Notes: generated by a model from the sequence alone, not told the origin. A DNA stretch of 64,000 bases from Echinometra lucunter (GCA_029962745.1 CM057167.1:17295704-17359703), one strand, 5' to 3'; counted from the stretch's first letter, positions 9,701 to 21,457 are shown. Program-made: numbers and translations.

Positions 9701-12700
9701 CCAAGTCGTGAAATTCACGACCCGCGGTGAGAAATTCAGGACCCATGGCGCGAACTTTGCATCCCAGTCCTAAATTTCGCACAGCGGGTCATGAATTTCA
9801 CGACTTGGGATGCAAAGTTTGCGCCACGGATCATGAATTTCATGACCTCGGATGCGAAGTTCAGGTCCTGGGATGCGAAATTCACGTCGCACATGACCTG
9901 TTGTCGAGCGTACTTCAGGGCCACCATAGGTATGGCCTGTACATTTTGCAGGGATGCAGGTTGCTGCTGTGTACTAGCGCGCACCGTACACATCGACGCG
10001 TTTGTTGTTCCTTACTTAGCAGCAGTCAAAGCGAGGTAAGCAACTAAATAATCCAAGTTCAAATTCTATAATTGCATATCGTATGCATTTAAGATGTTAT
10101 TCATAAAGGTAAATCTTATTTTTTTTTCTTAAAAGTGTCTGATGGGCGGGGAAATTGTTCCAAAGCCGGAACTGAAAAATGCGGTCGCCATATCGGCTGT
10201 GGGATGCCGCGGCGTAAATTTAGCACTTGAAGATCCAATTCTAGCAATTTTTTAGAGGTCGAATGGTGCTCTTCTGGGCAAGAATTCTATATGTACCCCC
10301 CCCCCTCATTAAATTTGAGAAAAAAATATAAGAATATGACTTGGAATGATAGATCTGATCATAATATCAAATACTGAACATGGGAAAATGCGATGAATAT
10401 CAACATATTGCTTTATTCCGTCAGAATTAAAAGCTTACCCGTAAACCGGGCATTTCACATTGACATCGATTTATTTAGTCAGAAAAATAAGAGCAATGCA
10501 GCCTGGAAGTAAGACTAATCCAGACTTATAATCATTATGAGAGCTTCCGTTTCCAGCCATCTCTCGCTAGTATGGACCAATTTCACCTCCGGTTTATGTA
10601 TTTGGCCCTCTATCGGCGACGCCATTGCTGCGGTGGGCAAGCGCGCTGACCGCCATTGGCTCTGTGTACAAAATGAATGTAAGATATGAGATATGCCCCG
10701 ATATTGTTCCATTTACTTTATTCTAAATCAATAAAATAAAGCATGGATACATGGGTAGATGAGGTAAAACAATGGTCATATCTGACGGATGAAGGTATGA
10801 TGTATTTTTGTACTTTCGATGGTTTTCAACTTAGTTTTGTCAGTAAAAGTTCGATTGCAGCATAGAAGCCGTAATAAACGGGAGCCCTAAATCTTACCCT
10901 GTTTACAAAGTCATGTTTTCACTCATTAAATTTTACGCCAAAGTATAAAATGATACTGTTTCTTGACTTCAAAGTCCTTTCTGTTGATGTTTTTACCCAC
11001 TGGCGACGAATTCCTTCACATTGCTTACGGAAACCTGTGTAGGGAGTACGGCTTCTCACACAAACAGGCTTCACGAGTCAAAAGCGAGTGAATTTCGCAT
11101 TCAGTTAGCTTCCAATTTTTAAACTTTCTCTAATTCTTGTGGCATTTGAGCACCGCACAGCTGCGACCTGAACTTCCCTGATAATTTCTCATTGCAAATA
11201 TTAAAAGAAATCTGCATGGTCAAAATAGACAAAAAATCGAACGAATGTACATAACGCGCTATTGACTTGTGTACTATAAAAGTTGGAGCGCCCACCGCAG
11301 TATGTCGAACTGTGTCGAACAGTCTGCTGCCCTCTTGTGTTGTGAAATTGGTCTATAATGGTAGCGCGTCGGTCTTGAGAGGTAGAAGACCAGGGTTCGA
11401 CTCCCGTCGTGAATTTCAACTTACTTTTTTAGCAGGGCGAAGAGCTGAAGCTCAGCACTTTACAGTCAGCTCTTTTAGGTGTTAGCAAAGTAGCCCGGGT
11501 GTGAGTGCAAAAACAGCATATCGAGTGCAGTCACTATCCGAGCTCGTAAAAAGTGCTAAAATTGAATCTTAAAATGCTAAATTTAGCACTTTATTTTTTT
11601 TTTTAGTGTATTCATGATTAATTCCAACCTTTATAATGTTGAATCCATCATGTTCAAAGTGTTTATCTAACATTTTGTTATATTCCTCCACCATTTGAAA
11701 TGGTAATTCAACATTTTAGTTTTTATAGTGTATAGTATCATGAGTATTACTACGACCAGTGCAGTTTCAACATTCTGGAATATTCTTGTTATGATAATGT
11801 ATGAAATTTTCAAACAAATAACAAATTTTGTGGGAAAAACTCACGTACATCGTCCATTTCTCAATCACTGTTTTATATCCCTCTTTATCCTCCCATCTAT
11901 GAATTTAAGTATTCTCCTCCCCCTTCCCTACTTTACTCTTAGCAGTACAGAGGTTTTTGACGAGCTAAATTTATCAACTTTCCCTATTCAATCATATAAC
12001 AAGGACCAAAGTGAATTGCAAAAATTTAATAGAAAAGGTCCCAATTCGCACTTGAAAAGAGTGATAACATAATTTGTACAGCTTGTCAATTTAGAGATTT
12101 AGAGGGTCTATGATAAGTTTAAATCAAATTACTCTTATTCGAGATAGAAGTCACAAAGTCGGTTTCACATTTGCGTTTTTAATTTTTTTTTTCAATTTCT
12201 TTGGTCCGAAACACTTATTCTCGATCAAAACCCTTTTTTCCCCTTTTAAAGATTTTTCCTGTAACGCATTTAGCTGTAACTCTTGATCCAGAATGCAGGA
12301 ATAACAAATTCATGAGCAAAAGGAGAAAAAGAGTAACAGTAAACAAAAGTCACTTAAAGGAAAGCTGTTCTGCTACGAGTTAACTTTTCATGTGTATGCG
12401 TATGTATAAATGTACATTGTCGTATTTGCACATAGGTATACCGAGAACATGCGCTGAAGTGAAGGCACGTAATTGGACGCAGAATGGCTCCTATGTAATC
12501 GATCCGGATGGACCGAATGGAAATCTGACTGGTCCAGTTACAGTCGAATGCCAAGATGGTAAGTATTCATTATTTCACCACGATTTCACTACGATATCAC
12601 TATGATCTCATCATATTCTTACCTCGATCTCATCCACGATTAGCATGCAGCAAATTTAAAATACAAAGTAATCAGTTTAGAAGAAAATTTAAAGCATACA

Positions 12701-12902
12701 TCCGAGATATTGCGCGAAAACGTTTTTTAGAACCATGTCACGGTCCAATCCGATCCCAAAGCAGAAGATCAACTGAAGTGTTGAAAATAATCTGAAGACG
12801 TGTTTGTTTGTTTGTTCTTACTTTGCACTTGTCGAGCCTTGAATATTTGATATCAGGTGGATTTGGTTTCTTACAAATGTGATATAATCATTATCATTAT
12901 TA

Positions 12903-12969
<67 letters not shown>

Positions 12970-15604
12970 CATTATTAAAGCACTACACACATCTCTTTAC
13001 ACGTTTGAGCCATCTATTTCTATTTGAGCCATTTTACAAAGACCAGGTGAGCCACATGCCGGACTCACGAAATTACTTGCATTTGAGCTATTTCTCTACT
13101 CTTTTTTTTTTTTTGGGGGGGGGGGGAGGGGCACTTATATACGAGGTGTTGTTAAAAATAAGACATTACCCATTTGATCGTTCATTCAAAGCTTATCATA
13201 TCGAAGTTCGCATATTGTTCAGTTAAAGATGTTGTTTCTATGAGGAAGGTTTATGATATTTTTCTCAATATAACCTGTTTTCTTCCCCGTTCCATAGGCA
13301 CAACCATCATTCATCACAACATTCCCGGGAACCGAGTGGTCCCTCAAGGTTATGAGCAAGCGGGGTCTTACCAACAAAATGTGAAATACGCTCTTCCCAT
13401 GAATGCCATTGTTGCCATCATGATGAACTCGGATAACTGCAGGCAGTATGTCAGAGCAACCTGCTACAACACCTATATCTATGCCCACGATCAAGTCACT
13501 CAAAACGTCTACTGGATCTCGAGACAAGGCATGAAGATGCCTAACTGGGGAGGTGTTCCGAGTGATGAGAAAGGGTGTCTTTGTGGCATCCGGGGCGGTA
13601 GGTATAACGTGATTTCCTTTGAGGTTGTTACGTTTTTCATAGGTGTAGTTCTTTTCGACAGTAAGTTAGAAGTTCTTGGGTGTATCGAGCACTAGGGGTG
13701 AATCGTGGGGCATAAAATTATGCATCAGAAGGATCGCTAAATGCGTTACAGGAAAAATGAAAAGGAAAAAAAAAACAACTTCTGATTAAGAAAGTTTCGG
13801 ACTACAGAAAGTGAAGAAAAAATACAAACAAATAAACAAAAATGTGAAACCAACTTCGTGACTTCTCCTATTCGAAACTCAAAGTTTATTTTCCACTCAC
13901 GATACATCATAAGCAAGCGTTAAAGAACCCCAAGATACATCATAACGAGCATAAAAAACAAGATATCCTAGCAAGCATAAAATAGGATAAAACAACATGA
14001 ACAAAGGCATATGAATTCATAAAATCATTAGATAATTTACGATAAATAGACATACATTACAAAGCGAAGCAATCACCTGGTTTACACTATGAACTATTTT
14101 TCATAATTATCTTTGTAAACTTCATTGTGTAATTCGCATTTTGAATGTAGAATATTATTTTGACATCACATTTTAGCGCTCACAAAATTTAGCTATTCAG
14201 CTATTTTTCAAGATACTTTGTCCTTTATTCATAACCTTTATAAGCTGGTTGTTGATTTACAACAAGGATTTTGGCATTTTTTAATGTAAAACGCAGGGAC
14301 CATGCCCCCCTGATCATCCACGGACCTTAGGGTCATCACCAGGGGCGGCGGAGTGTCTTTCAAAGTGGGGGGGGGGCATCAGCGAAAAGGGGCACTTTGG
14401 AGGGGGGAAAGGGGCGCTTACAAAAGTTGAACACAGGCAAGAAGGAAAATGTACCCTTACATTCTATTTAACACACTTTTAAGGGGCATTTCGACATATT
14501 ATTTTTATATTTACATGAAAATAACCACTTTGCCGTTGTATACTGCTCTGTCTTACTCGTTTGCGAGCGAGTGAAGCGAGCGAGCAAAAATGCTAAGTAT
14601 TTTGCTGAAGACCATAGTTTTTGCCGTATATTTAGAGTGGCCTATAATGATAAAAGCTGCCGCAAATTCATTTTATGGGTGTTCCATAATTATCATTGTT
14701 ACTTCCATTTACCGTGTATATACTTTTCTTTATAGCGACCAAGCTATAATGTTTTCAGTGCATTTGTGAGCTCTCATAGTGGCCGATCATTTTTTTATTA
14801 GAGAAAATATTCAATTTGAATGGGGGTTTAAGCACAATACCATCAGGAGTAGAAAAGATTTTATGGTTACAACACCCTTGAAGTGCCTCGTGTAAGATAT
14901 CATATGTGCGAGATAGCGTAGCAAGCGAGCTCTGGAAAAAAAAAGTAGGGGAAAAATACCCCCCTTTGCTTCACTTTAGAGGAACCGTTCCTTCTAAGTA
15001 AAGTTGTGGGAGGCACTTGCCTGAATAGAAAAGGGACACTATCAGAAAACAAAAAGGGCGCTAATTGCACTTATCTTACATTAACAGATGGAGAAATTGG
15101 ACATACTGGATAGGAAAAGGGGCACATATAATAAGTAAATAAGGGCATGCATCAGATTGCAAATGGAGCACTTATCAGAGGTGAAGAGGGGCACTCTGCA
15201 GAAGAGGAATCGCACTATGAAAAACGAAAAGAGGTGGTCAAAGGGGGGCAATAATTACATTTTAAAAGGGACATTCATTTGAAGTATAAAAGGCACACTT
15301 CTCAGAAGGGAACAGAACGCTATTGAAAAGGGAAAGGCCATATTCAGGGCGTATTTCTAGGTTTTAAGCCAGTAAGCCAGTGGCCCTGCTAAATATCTAC
15401 AATTTCTATTTCTTTTTTACTTCTTTAGATTGCTTCGACAAAGCGCCATATTGTAATTGCTACTTTGAAAAAAAGGACTGGTTAACCGACGACGGCTATC
15501 TAACCGACGTGGATAGACTGCCGGTCATCAGGCTACATTTCGGAGACACTGGGCATGCCGAGGAAATGATGGACTACGAGCTTGGATTTCTCGAGTGCGA
15601 ATAA
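6711..15604 (+). CDS. Secreted EGF and CNTNAP-type fibrinogen-like domain protein (six exons)
   Basis: Join 6711-6756, 7740-7904, 8892-8993, 12436-12558, 13298-13597 and 15429-15604: 912 nt, 303 residues plus TAA. Every internal junction is GT..AG and phase 1, and the frame stays open throughout. Residues 1-16 form a signal peptide (MKLVYVFSWMLFQTS). Residues 17-70 are a Cys-poor segment with Cys19, 26 and 67. Residues 72-103 are a six-cysteine EGF domain. Residues 105-303 match the fibrinogen-like module found in CNTNAP/neurexin-IV proteins: an early C-A-E, the Y-V-I-D-P-D-G motif, C-R-Q-Y-V, Y-W-I-S-R, N-W-G-G, C-L-C-G, and a C-terminal L-P-V-I-R-L-H-F-G-D-T-G run. Sequons NIT, NGS, NWT, NGS and NLT suggest N-glycosylation. 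No transmembrane segment is visible, so secretion is inferred. Function (adhesion, lectin-like or matrix binding) is unknown. Confidence 0.85.
6905..7240. mobile_element. Foldback MITE, GGGGTGTTTCATAAAGC family (copy 2, intron 1)
   Basis: A G run followed by TGTTTCATATAGCTGTTCGT is matched at the right end by ACAAACAGCTTTATGA followed by a C run. The interior aligns with copy 1 (2276-2559) but is longer. It lies in intron 1 of the EGF/fibrinogen-like gene. Confidence 0.7.
7740..7904 (+). CDS. Exon 2: short Cys-containing N-terminal segment
   Basis: The exon is bounded by acceptor TCACCACAG and donor A|GTAAGT, 165 nt, phase 1-1. It encodes residues 16-70 with three cysteines and two sequons (NIT, NGS). 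The domain is not recognised. It may be half of a disulfide-bonded module or a lineage-specific linker before the EGF domain. The odd cysteine count leaves room for an intermolecular disulfide. Confidence 0.7.
8120..8493. mobile_element. MITE with GGGTGCAAA interior repeats (intron 2)
   Basis: The ends CACAACCGAAAAAAGGGTTC and (inverted) CACACTAAGAAAAATGGTTC are followed by a shared CAATTTTGC. The interior consists of many copies of 'gggtgcaaa' and 'tttgcaccct' in both orientations. Non-coding. Confidence 0.6.
8892..8993 (+). CDS. Exon 3: EGF-like domain
   Basis: The acceptor is CACTCGTAG and the donor G|GTGAAT, 102 nt, phase 1-1. The exon encodes exactly one EGF domain with six cysteines at residues 72, 77, 83, 92, 94 and 103, and the typical C-x-C...G-Y-F-G-D-H-C end. 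It lacks the D/N-x-D/N-E/Q start of calcium-binding EGFs, so calcium binding is not expected. Confidence 0.9.
9551..9940. repeat. About 390-bp palindrome with internal short repeats (intron 3)
   Basis: The outer arms are near-identical inverted copies: 'ggtggccctgaagtacgctc' on the left has its inverse ending at about 9933. Inside, units built from 'cgtgaaatt-acgac' and 'tttgcatcccaag' repeat several times. This creates long open frames on both strands that encode repetitive peptides. I judge these frames to be by-products of the repeat and not genes. Confidence 0.8.
11344..11417 (+). ncRNA. tRNA-like sequence with Pol III A and B boxes
   Basis: The 74-nt stretch carries an A-box-like TGGTCTATAATGG and a perfect B box GGTTCGACTCC. 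The outer ends GAAATT/AATTTC can pair. The anticodon arm does not fold normally (a 6-bp GGTCTT/AAGACC stem with a 9-nt loop is the best alternative), so it is unlikely to be a working tRNA. It may be a tRNA pseudogene or the head of a tRNA-derived SINE. Confidence 0.55.
12436..12558 (+). CDS. Exon 4: start of fibrinogen-like domain
   Basis: The acceptor is TGCACATAG and the donor G|GTAAGT, 123 nt, phase 1-1. The segment IPRTCAEV...YVIDPDGPNG carries the opening signature of fibrinogen-related domains (S/T-C-x-E then G-x-Y-x-I-D-P-D-G) and ends at VECQDG. Three N-glycosylation sequons (NWT, NGS, NLT) are clustered here. Confidence 0.85.
12880..12977. repeat. (ATT)n microsatellite (intron 4)
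   Basis: A long, nearly perfect ATT tract lies between exons 4 and 5. Confidence 0.9.
13298..13597 (+). CDS. Exon 5: core of CNTNAP-type fibrinogen-like domain
   Basis: The acceptor is CGTTCCATAG and the donor G|GTAGGT, 300 nt, phase 1-1. The encoded segment follows the CNTNAP pattern: a GSY and N-V-K-Y stretch, C-R-Q-Y-V-R-A-T-C-Y, a Y-W-I-S-R motif, then N-W-G-G and C-L-C-G. The canonical fibrinogen calcium site and polymerisation pocket are not apparent, as expected for this subfamily. Confidence 0.88.
14336..15375. repeat. Degenerate 'ggggcact' repeat block (intron 5)
   Basis: Motifs such as 'aaaggggcactt' and 'aaagggacact' recur irregularly through the block. The 'gcgagtgaagcgagcgagc' and 'agcgtagcaagcgagc' stretches match the interior motif of the hAT-type elements at 4903 and 49420. 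The start 'CACCAGGGGCGGCGG' resembles hAT ends, but no matching right end or duplication was found. Confidence 0.4.
15429..15604 (+). CDS. Exon 6: terminal exon of fibrinogen-like domain
   Basis: The acceptor is TTCTTTAG and the exon ends at TAA (15602-15604). It encodes a C-N-C then D-W-L-T-D-D-G, L-P-V-I-R-L-H-F-G-D-T-G and Y-E-L-G-F-L-E-C-E-stop. This is the usual closure of the CNTNAP fibrinogen-like module, so the protein ends with the domain and has no laminin-G or transmembrane parts. Confidence 0.88.
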
Positions 15605-15615
15605 GGGGCTACAAA

Positions 15616-15621
15616 AATAAA
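15616..15621 (+). terminator. Possible poly(A) signal AATAAA
   Basis: AATAAA lies about 12 nt after the stop codon. Such a short 3' UTR is possible but unusual, and downstream signals may be used instead. Confidence 0.35.
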
Positions 15622-15735
15622 AGAACATCGCGATCTAAAAGACTGAAATTAACTCTTTGTAAATTGCAATACATAACTGTCTTCGTCTTCTTCTTCTTCT
15701 TGGTGTTTTCTACGGAAGCTTAAAAGTGTCAGTAA

Positions 15736-16170
15736 GACGATGAGATAATTTAGGCCAAGAAGACGAGAAGAAGAGTTAAAAGACGAGATGACAAGTTATT
15801 AGAACTCGGCAAGTCGACTTGTTTGAGACAAGAAGACGGGATGACGAGGTATTGGAACTCGGCAAGTCGACTTGTTTAGGCCAAGACTACGAGGCGACAA
15901 GTTAAAAGACGAGATGACGAGTTATTGGAACTTGCCGAGTTCCAACAACTCGTCATCTCTTCTTCTTGTCCTAACAAGTCGACACACGACACGCCGAGTT
16001 CCAACAACTCGTCATCTCGTCTTCTTGTCCTAAACAAGTCGACTCGCTGAATTCCAACATCTCGTCATCTCGTCTTTTTGTTCTAAACAAGTCTTCTTGC
16101 CGAGTTCCAATAACTCGTCATCTCGTCTTTTAACTTATCTTCTCGTCTTCTTGGCCTAAATCATCTCGTC
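15736..16170. repeat. About 435-bp modular palindrome
   Basis: The left end GACGATGAGATAATTTAGGC pairs with the right end (GCCTAAATCATCTCGTC), and pairing continues inward. The arms are made of repeated modules of about 65-75 bp containing 'agacgagatgacgagttatt' and 'ggcaagtcgacttgttt', present in forward form on the left and inverted on the right, meeting near 15950. It begins about 130 bp after the stop codon of the gene. Confidence 0.85.
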
Positions 16171-17865
16171 AGCTCGGTGGCACATTTTTTTTAAAGTTTC
16201 CCTAGTTTTCCGATGGGCAAGTCCACACAACAGAGTCGTATGGTGATGGTTGGTTCCTTCTCTACCTTTCCATCTCATCGGCCTTCTTCAATCGTCCTAT
16301 AAGTCACTTTCAGCTACTATCCTACTTCTTGGTCTACCTCTCAGCTTTTTGTAATTTACCTTCCCTTTCCATGCTTTCAGTATGTTCGAAATCGACGTAC
16401 GGAGTATGTGATACATCATCGTATTATGTTCTCACATTTCAATGAGAGTCCATAGGTTAATATTACCAAAGTCTTTGAGACCTTGTTGAAGAAAAAGATG
16501 GAAAGGAGGAGAAAGAGGAAGAGGAGAAGAACAAGAACAAGAAGCAGAAGACAAAAAAAAAAAAAAAAGGAGTTTGTGCAGTATGAAATAGTGTGTATTG
16601 ATATTTTTTGCTGAGCGGCATGCTCTAATGAAAATTATATTCATTAGAACCAACTTAAACCTTTTTAAATGATGTTTGTTGGAATTATATATTCACTGTA
16701 CATACATTCTCCCTTTCAGCTCGCTTGAGTCACTGTAGTAATCTTTTGAACGCTTAATAGACCGGATAGCGAGATTTGCACGTGGAACAAATGATATATT
16801 CTTGGTTGTAACATACAATTCTGAAACCCCATCGGGTAATGTAGTTAGATGTAAAGGTAGATGGAGCTTATAGAAAGTATAGAGGAAATTATTCTGAGGA
16901 GGGACTGGCAATGACTGGACCCTCGGAAAATGTAGTCACTATTGCCAGTCTCTTCGAAGATATATAGGCCTTATTCCACTCTACTTCGTACTTAATAATT
17001 GTTCTATCGCTTCCTTACAACTATAATTCCGAAGCGACAGTTAGCCATCTGAGCTGGACCGAGCGTCGAGACTAAAAAGTTTATTAGCAGTATGTCATGT
17101 CTGTGTAGGCCTATGACTCGATCGGATTGTCTGCCTGTATGAACTGAAACAAATGTTTGTTAATTTTTATCAATATTACTAATTTGACTGACAGGGTGCG
17201 ACATGAATAGCTGATTTCTTATCCTATGACTACATGAAAAGTTGTTTTATACTATCAAATACAGTTTTCCCCAGCTCTAATTGTTTCACGCGATATCGAC
17301 AACAGAGGGGGTAGTAACGTTGAGTTTCGAATTCCCGATCGAGAATTTGAGAACACTGACAATAATGTCTCTCCATGATGGCAGTACATAATTATGATAG
17401 ATAGCAATGATAGATAACAGACATGGGTGGGAATCTGCGTTGAAACATGAGAGAGAGTGGGTGCACATGTGAAATTTTCTGACAAGTTACAGCTAAAAGC
17501 TACTAACACTATTTTCGGGGGACCTGTTTTGATTTTATTTATGTCTTGTATAATACTTAACGCTATCTGCTTTCTGTTTATGAAAAATGTCGATTCCTAC
17601 TTATGTTCATGTTTGTGTGTGCGTACGAAGAAAGAGCAGAATATTGATGTCGATGAAGGTCAATAACCACAATGCAATACATATTAAAGAAATTGTTCTC
17701 TGAGGCGACTTTTTTAAACGTGAAAATGAAAACAAGTATCATGATTAAACTGACAGAACGATTTACAATTGACATGATTGACAATTGAAAGAAACCTATG
17801 AATAAATGGGAACATAAAAGGTAAATGAAGTATGAAAATGAAGAAAGGAGAGATGAGTGAAGAGG

Positions 17866-17919
<54 letters not shown>

Positions 17920-19960
17920 AGGGGGTGGAGAGGGAGGGGGAGGGGGAGGGGAGAAAATATCAGTGGCAAACGTTATAAGAGGGGAAATACATAGACATGA
18001 TGGAAGGGTTACGAGTGGAAAGCAAGGAAGGGAGTTGACAATAAATAATCCAGATGACCAATTTGGCAATTATTCCTTTCTTCCGGGGAGGGCAAATCAA
18101 ATAACGCTTTCGATGGAGGGAAAATATGAGAGAGCGTGATTATAATTGAAGTGTAATCTGGATTTTTAATTGGTGCTCATTGGTCGATATTCCATACATG
18201 TTAACATGTTTACACAGCACTCCTCATGTCTCACCAGTGATGAAGACAGTACTTACAGAGATGAAGAGAACGAATTGCAATAACTGCAAATATTCCATCC
18301 TTTTGAAAGAGAATTTTTGCATTGCTAGGCAACAGAAAACGAGTCACCACTTTAAATTTTGGTCTAGATTGAGAGGAAAATGATCATTATAATTGGCAAA
18401 GAACGACAAATTATGTAATTCAACTGTGTATGTGCAATGGAAACTGTGCAGTTCATTTTTCTTTTATCAAACATGCGTATACGTCAGAAACAGGCGGGAA
18501 ACTGATCAGAAATTGGGCCTGAAACTATTTTAGATTAACTAAATATTATTCTGAGAAACTGAAATGTGAGAGCAGTGCTTGATTTTTAATTCTAAAGAGT
18601 TTTTAAGAATTTTTTTTTTTTTTTTGGTTTTCAAATATTATTATTAGGATTTTATTATCGAATAATCATCGAATAGTCAGTTTCCTGTCCTGATATTGCA
18701 TGCGATTGTGAGAAAACATTTCCATAAATCGTCTAAACGATAGGCCAAAGTAAAAAAAACACACCCACAAACAAACAAACAAACAAAAAGAAAAAAAAAA
18801 GCCATTTTATTGGGGTTCTTTGTTCATGAAAATGACTGTGTGTTGGTTTGTATGATGAGAATTAATCCAGATTTTGCTCACCGAGAGTATCCTCATTTAT
18901 TTCAGGATAATGCGAGAAACGCGTAATTTAACATAATAATAATACCTCGGATCCTTTTTTTTTCTTTAAGTTTTGTAAATGATAATCAGTAGAGAAAGAA
19001 GAGGAAAAAGAAAGAAGAAAGGGGAAGAGAAGAACGAGAAAAGAAGAAAATGGAAAGGAAAAAAGGAGAAGGACAAAAAGAAGAAGAAAGAAATTAGAAG
19101 GATTTGGAGGAGGAGAAAAACAAGAAGTAGAAGAAGAAGAAGAAGAAGAAAAAGAGGAAAAAGGTCCTTCAACTTATCTCGCCGGGCTCGCCCTCTAACC
19201 TTGCATCATTCTGTCCGGATCTAGATAAGAGGAATATAATATGCAGATATTATGGATAGCAAAACATCTTTGCTATAAATAGGTCTGATCCTCAGAAGGT
19301 AAGTTCAAAGAAAAGGAAGAGGATTAATGAAAAAAATCTGGCATTTTAATCCAAGGTGAGCATGGTGAAAAGAGGGATGGAGCCAGATAACGGAAATCCC
19401 CACGTCTGACACGTACATTTATCATTACGAAGAAACAATTATTAAAATTCTAAGTCATTCATGAAAAGCGATCATCTTTGATGGGTGTAAAGTCCCCTAT
19501 ATACTGATAAGGAAGCGGCGATCTTTAATAAACGTGTATGCACTTTACATGAGACAACGCATGCTACATTGTCACGTAGCCACTTTGCGTAAAAGTTCAA
19601 CTCGGAGCAACGAAGCAGAAAAAAAAAACCAAGCAAAGTGTGTTTAATTAAAATTAATAACTTTGCTGGAGACTCGAAACGAAAGGTTTGTTCCCGTGAG
19701 ATTCCATTCAGAAAGGAATAGCGAACGTGCATTGTACTTTGTGTTTTGAAAATGGGCAGGTGATTTTCGATTTCCTGTGTTGTAAATCACGGTTTTACCT
19801 TCTTTGAAAGAGTAATTTCGCTCTCAGGATGACACCTGTTAGATAATATCACATTTTCTTAAGATGCCGCGAATGAAATTCATCTCCAAATCATTAATGT
19901 TATTTTAAACCAGAATGGAGATTTATTTTAAGACTGGAAACACCAAGCAAATTCATTTCA
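16171..19960. other. Intergenic, no gene seen; purine tracts
   Basis: The stretch contains purine-rich tracts at about 16493-16570 (GAA-like), 17860-17955 ((GA)n then GGGA) and 18979-19165 (AAG/GAA). The open frames here are translations of these tracts or short unspliced frames without domains. Confidence 0.5.
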
Positions 19961-20017
19961 AAAGTTTGTCATGCACTTGATAAAGACGGTGTTGAATACA
20001 GTCGAAAATTCGTGAGG

Positions 20018-20050
20018 AAATATAAATATATATATATATATATATATACT
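20018..20050. repeat. (AT)n microsatellite
   Basis: This is a simple alternating AT tract. The surrounding 19960-21460 interval shows no recognisable gene. Confidence 0.85.
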
Positions 20051-21457
20051 CTAAGCGTGCAGAAAAATCTAAATTATTTAAAACTTCCCGCCATAATTAT
20101 TCAACAAAATATTTCAATTCCATACCAAAGAACATGATGCCATTTAAATTCCATTTTACATTTCCGTAGGATGCCTGACCGACTTATGACATCATTTATT
20201 TAGTTCTTTATATTGATCTTTTTTCCCTGTAATAACTCAGTGATCGTGTCTGATTATCAACCATTTTCACATTGTCTCATCGTTTCGTAATTGTCACCGT
20301 CTTCTTTTCCTTGAAAACATCTTATATGCTTATCGAAAAGGGAGAAAACGTTAATACCTAAAGGATAATCATCTGTTTATGACAATTTTCTGAATATGTA
20401 TACAATAAATAAATACTTTTCTGACTCATGGATTCATGGTACATGTGCTGAATCATTTCAGCTTTTATCTTGTGAGAAATGTAAATGTCACTTTTTTGAG
20501 GAGTGGGCGAGGGGTGGCGGGGGCTTGTCTGCTACCCGGAAATAATTCTTGATCTACACATTTTTTTTTTCATCAACGGGAATATGATAATTACATTCAA
20601 AAAGGCAAGCAGAGGGTGCTATGGAGAATTGGACACGCTGGCGGGTATATTACTGTAAGGGTTATTTCAGTATTGCGCCCTCATTGCAAAGGTGTTCAGA
20701 GGTAGAAGATTCAGCGTGCAGAATCAATGAAAAAGTCCATTAATGTTTTTGTTTTTGGCTTTTAGCAAGATTTTTCAGTTCCTAATCATAGAAGTAAAAT
20801 TCCTCCTCGCGAAACCATAGTGCTGTTTGTTTCTTCTTTTTTGGTGTGGTTTACATGAACCCATTTTAACTTTATAATCGATGTGCTGCCTCTATTAAGA
20901 CAAGCAAGTCATCCATTTAAATCGTAAAACAATGACATCATGAATGAGTCCCATTATTTCGGTCACTATGAGGAAAATGGCCGTCTTCACAAGCCATGCA
21001 TTTGTTTGGGATATCCATTCCACTTAATCTTTCACATCACGAACCACGAGGCTAATATCGCGGAAATTGGAGGAGCGGCTGAAATGAGCTGTAGATGTAT
21101 CATTGTCTGATTTATTGTCTGATTTATTGTTTGACAGCATGGTAGTGAATCCGGTTTGTTTCTTCCTTCTTCCATCTAGAACAGTTCTACTTTCTAGTGG
21201 CGTATCCGGATATTAACCCACGGAGGGGCAGTGCACCTCAGTTTTCATAGTTAGGAAACCACTTCTGAAGACCTTGGTTAGTGGAAAGGTGGAGTTTTTC
21301 GATTGGGGGGGGGGGACGTATTTGGAGAACTGATTTATCTACATGTACATTATATTAATGATAAAGTAAACGCTTTGGTCAGGTTATACGGGTAAAATGC
21401 TTTGTAAGAAACCGGTATTATTATGTACTTGCTGCACTGCACCACAAGGGCCCTCTT

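Larger units (their letters stand above)
9308..11612. mobile_element. Possible composite element with GTGCTAAAT ends (intron 3)
   Basis: The left end reads TACACGCAAAAATCTGAGGT then GCTAAAT. The inverted right end reads TACACTAAAAA... then GTGCTAAAT. The ends are only partly alike and no clear target duplication was found, so the limits are tentative. It contains a large palindrome (9551-9940) and a tRNA-like sequence (11344-11417). Confidence 0.3.

Noticed and set aside
9306..9782. 158-codon minus-strand open frame and overlapping frames near 9467-10047
   Set aside because: They translate the inverted short-repeat block; the peptides are repetitive and appear on both strands with no domain or splice logic.
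17578..18069. 163-codon minus-strand frame with a Ser/Leu run
   Set aside because: It is dominated by translation of the (GA)n microsatellite; no domain or splice sites support it.
18966..19224. Lys/Arg-rich and Leu/Phe-rich frames
   Set aside because: Both arise from the same AAG/GAA purine tract read on opposite strands.
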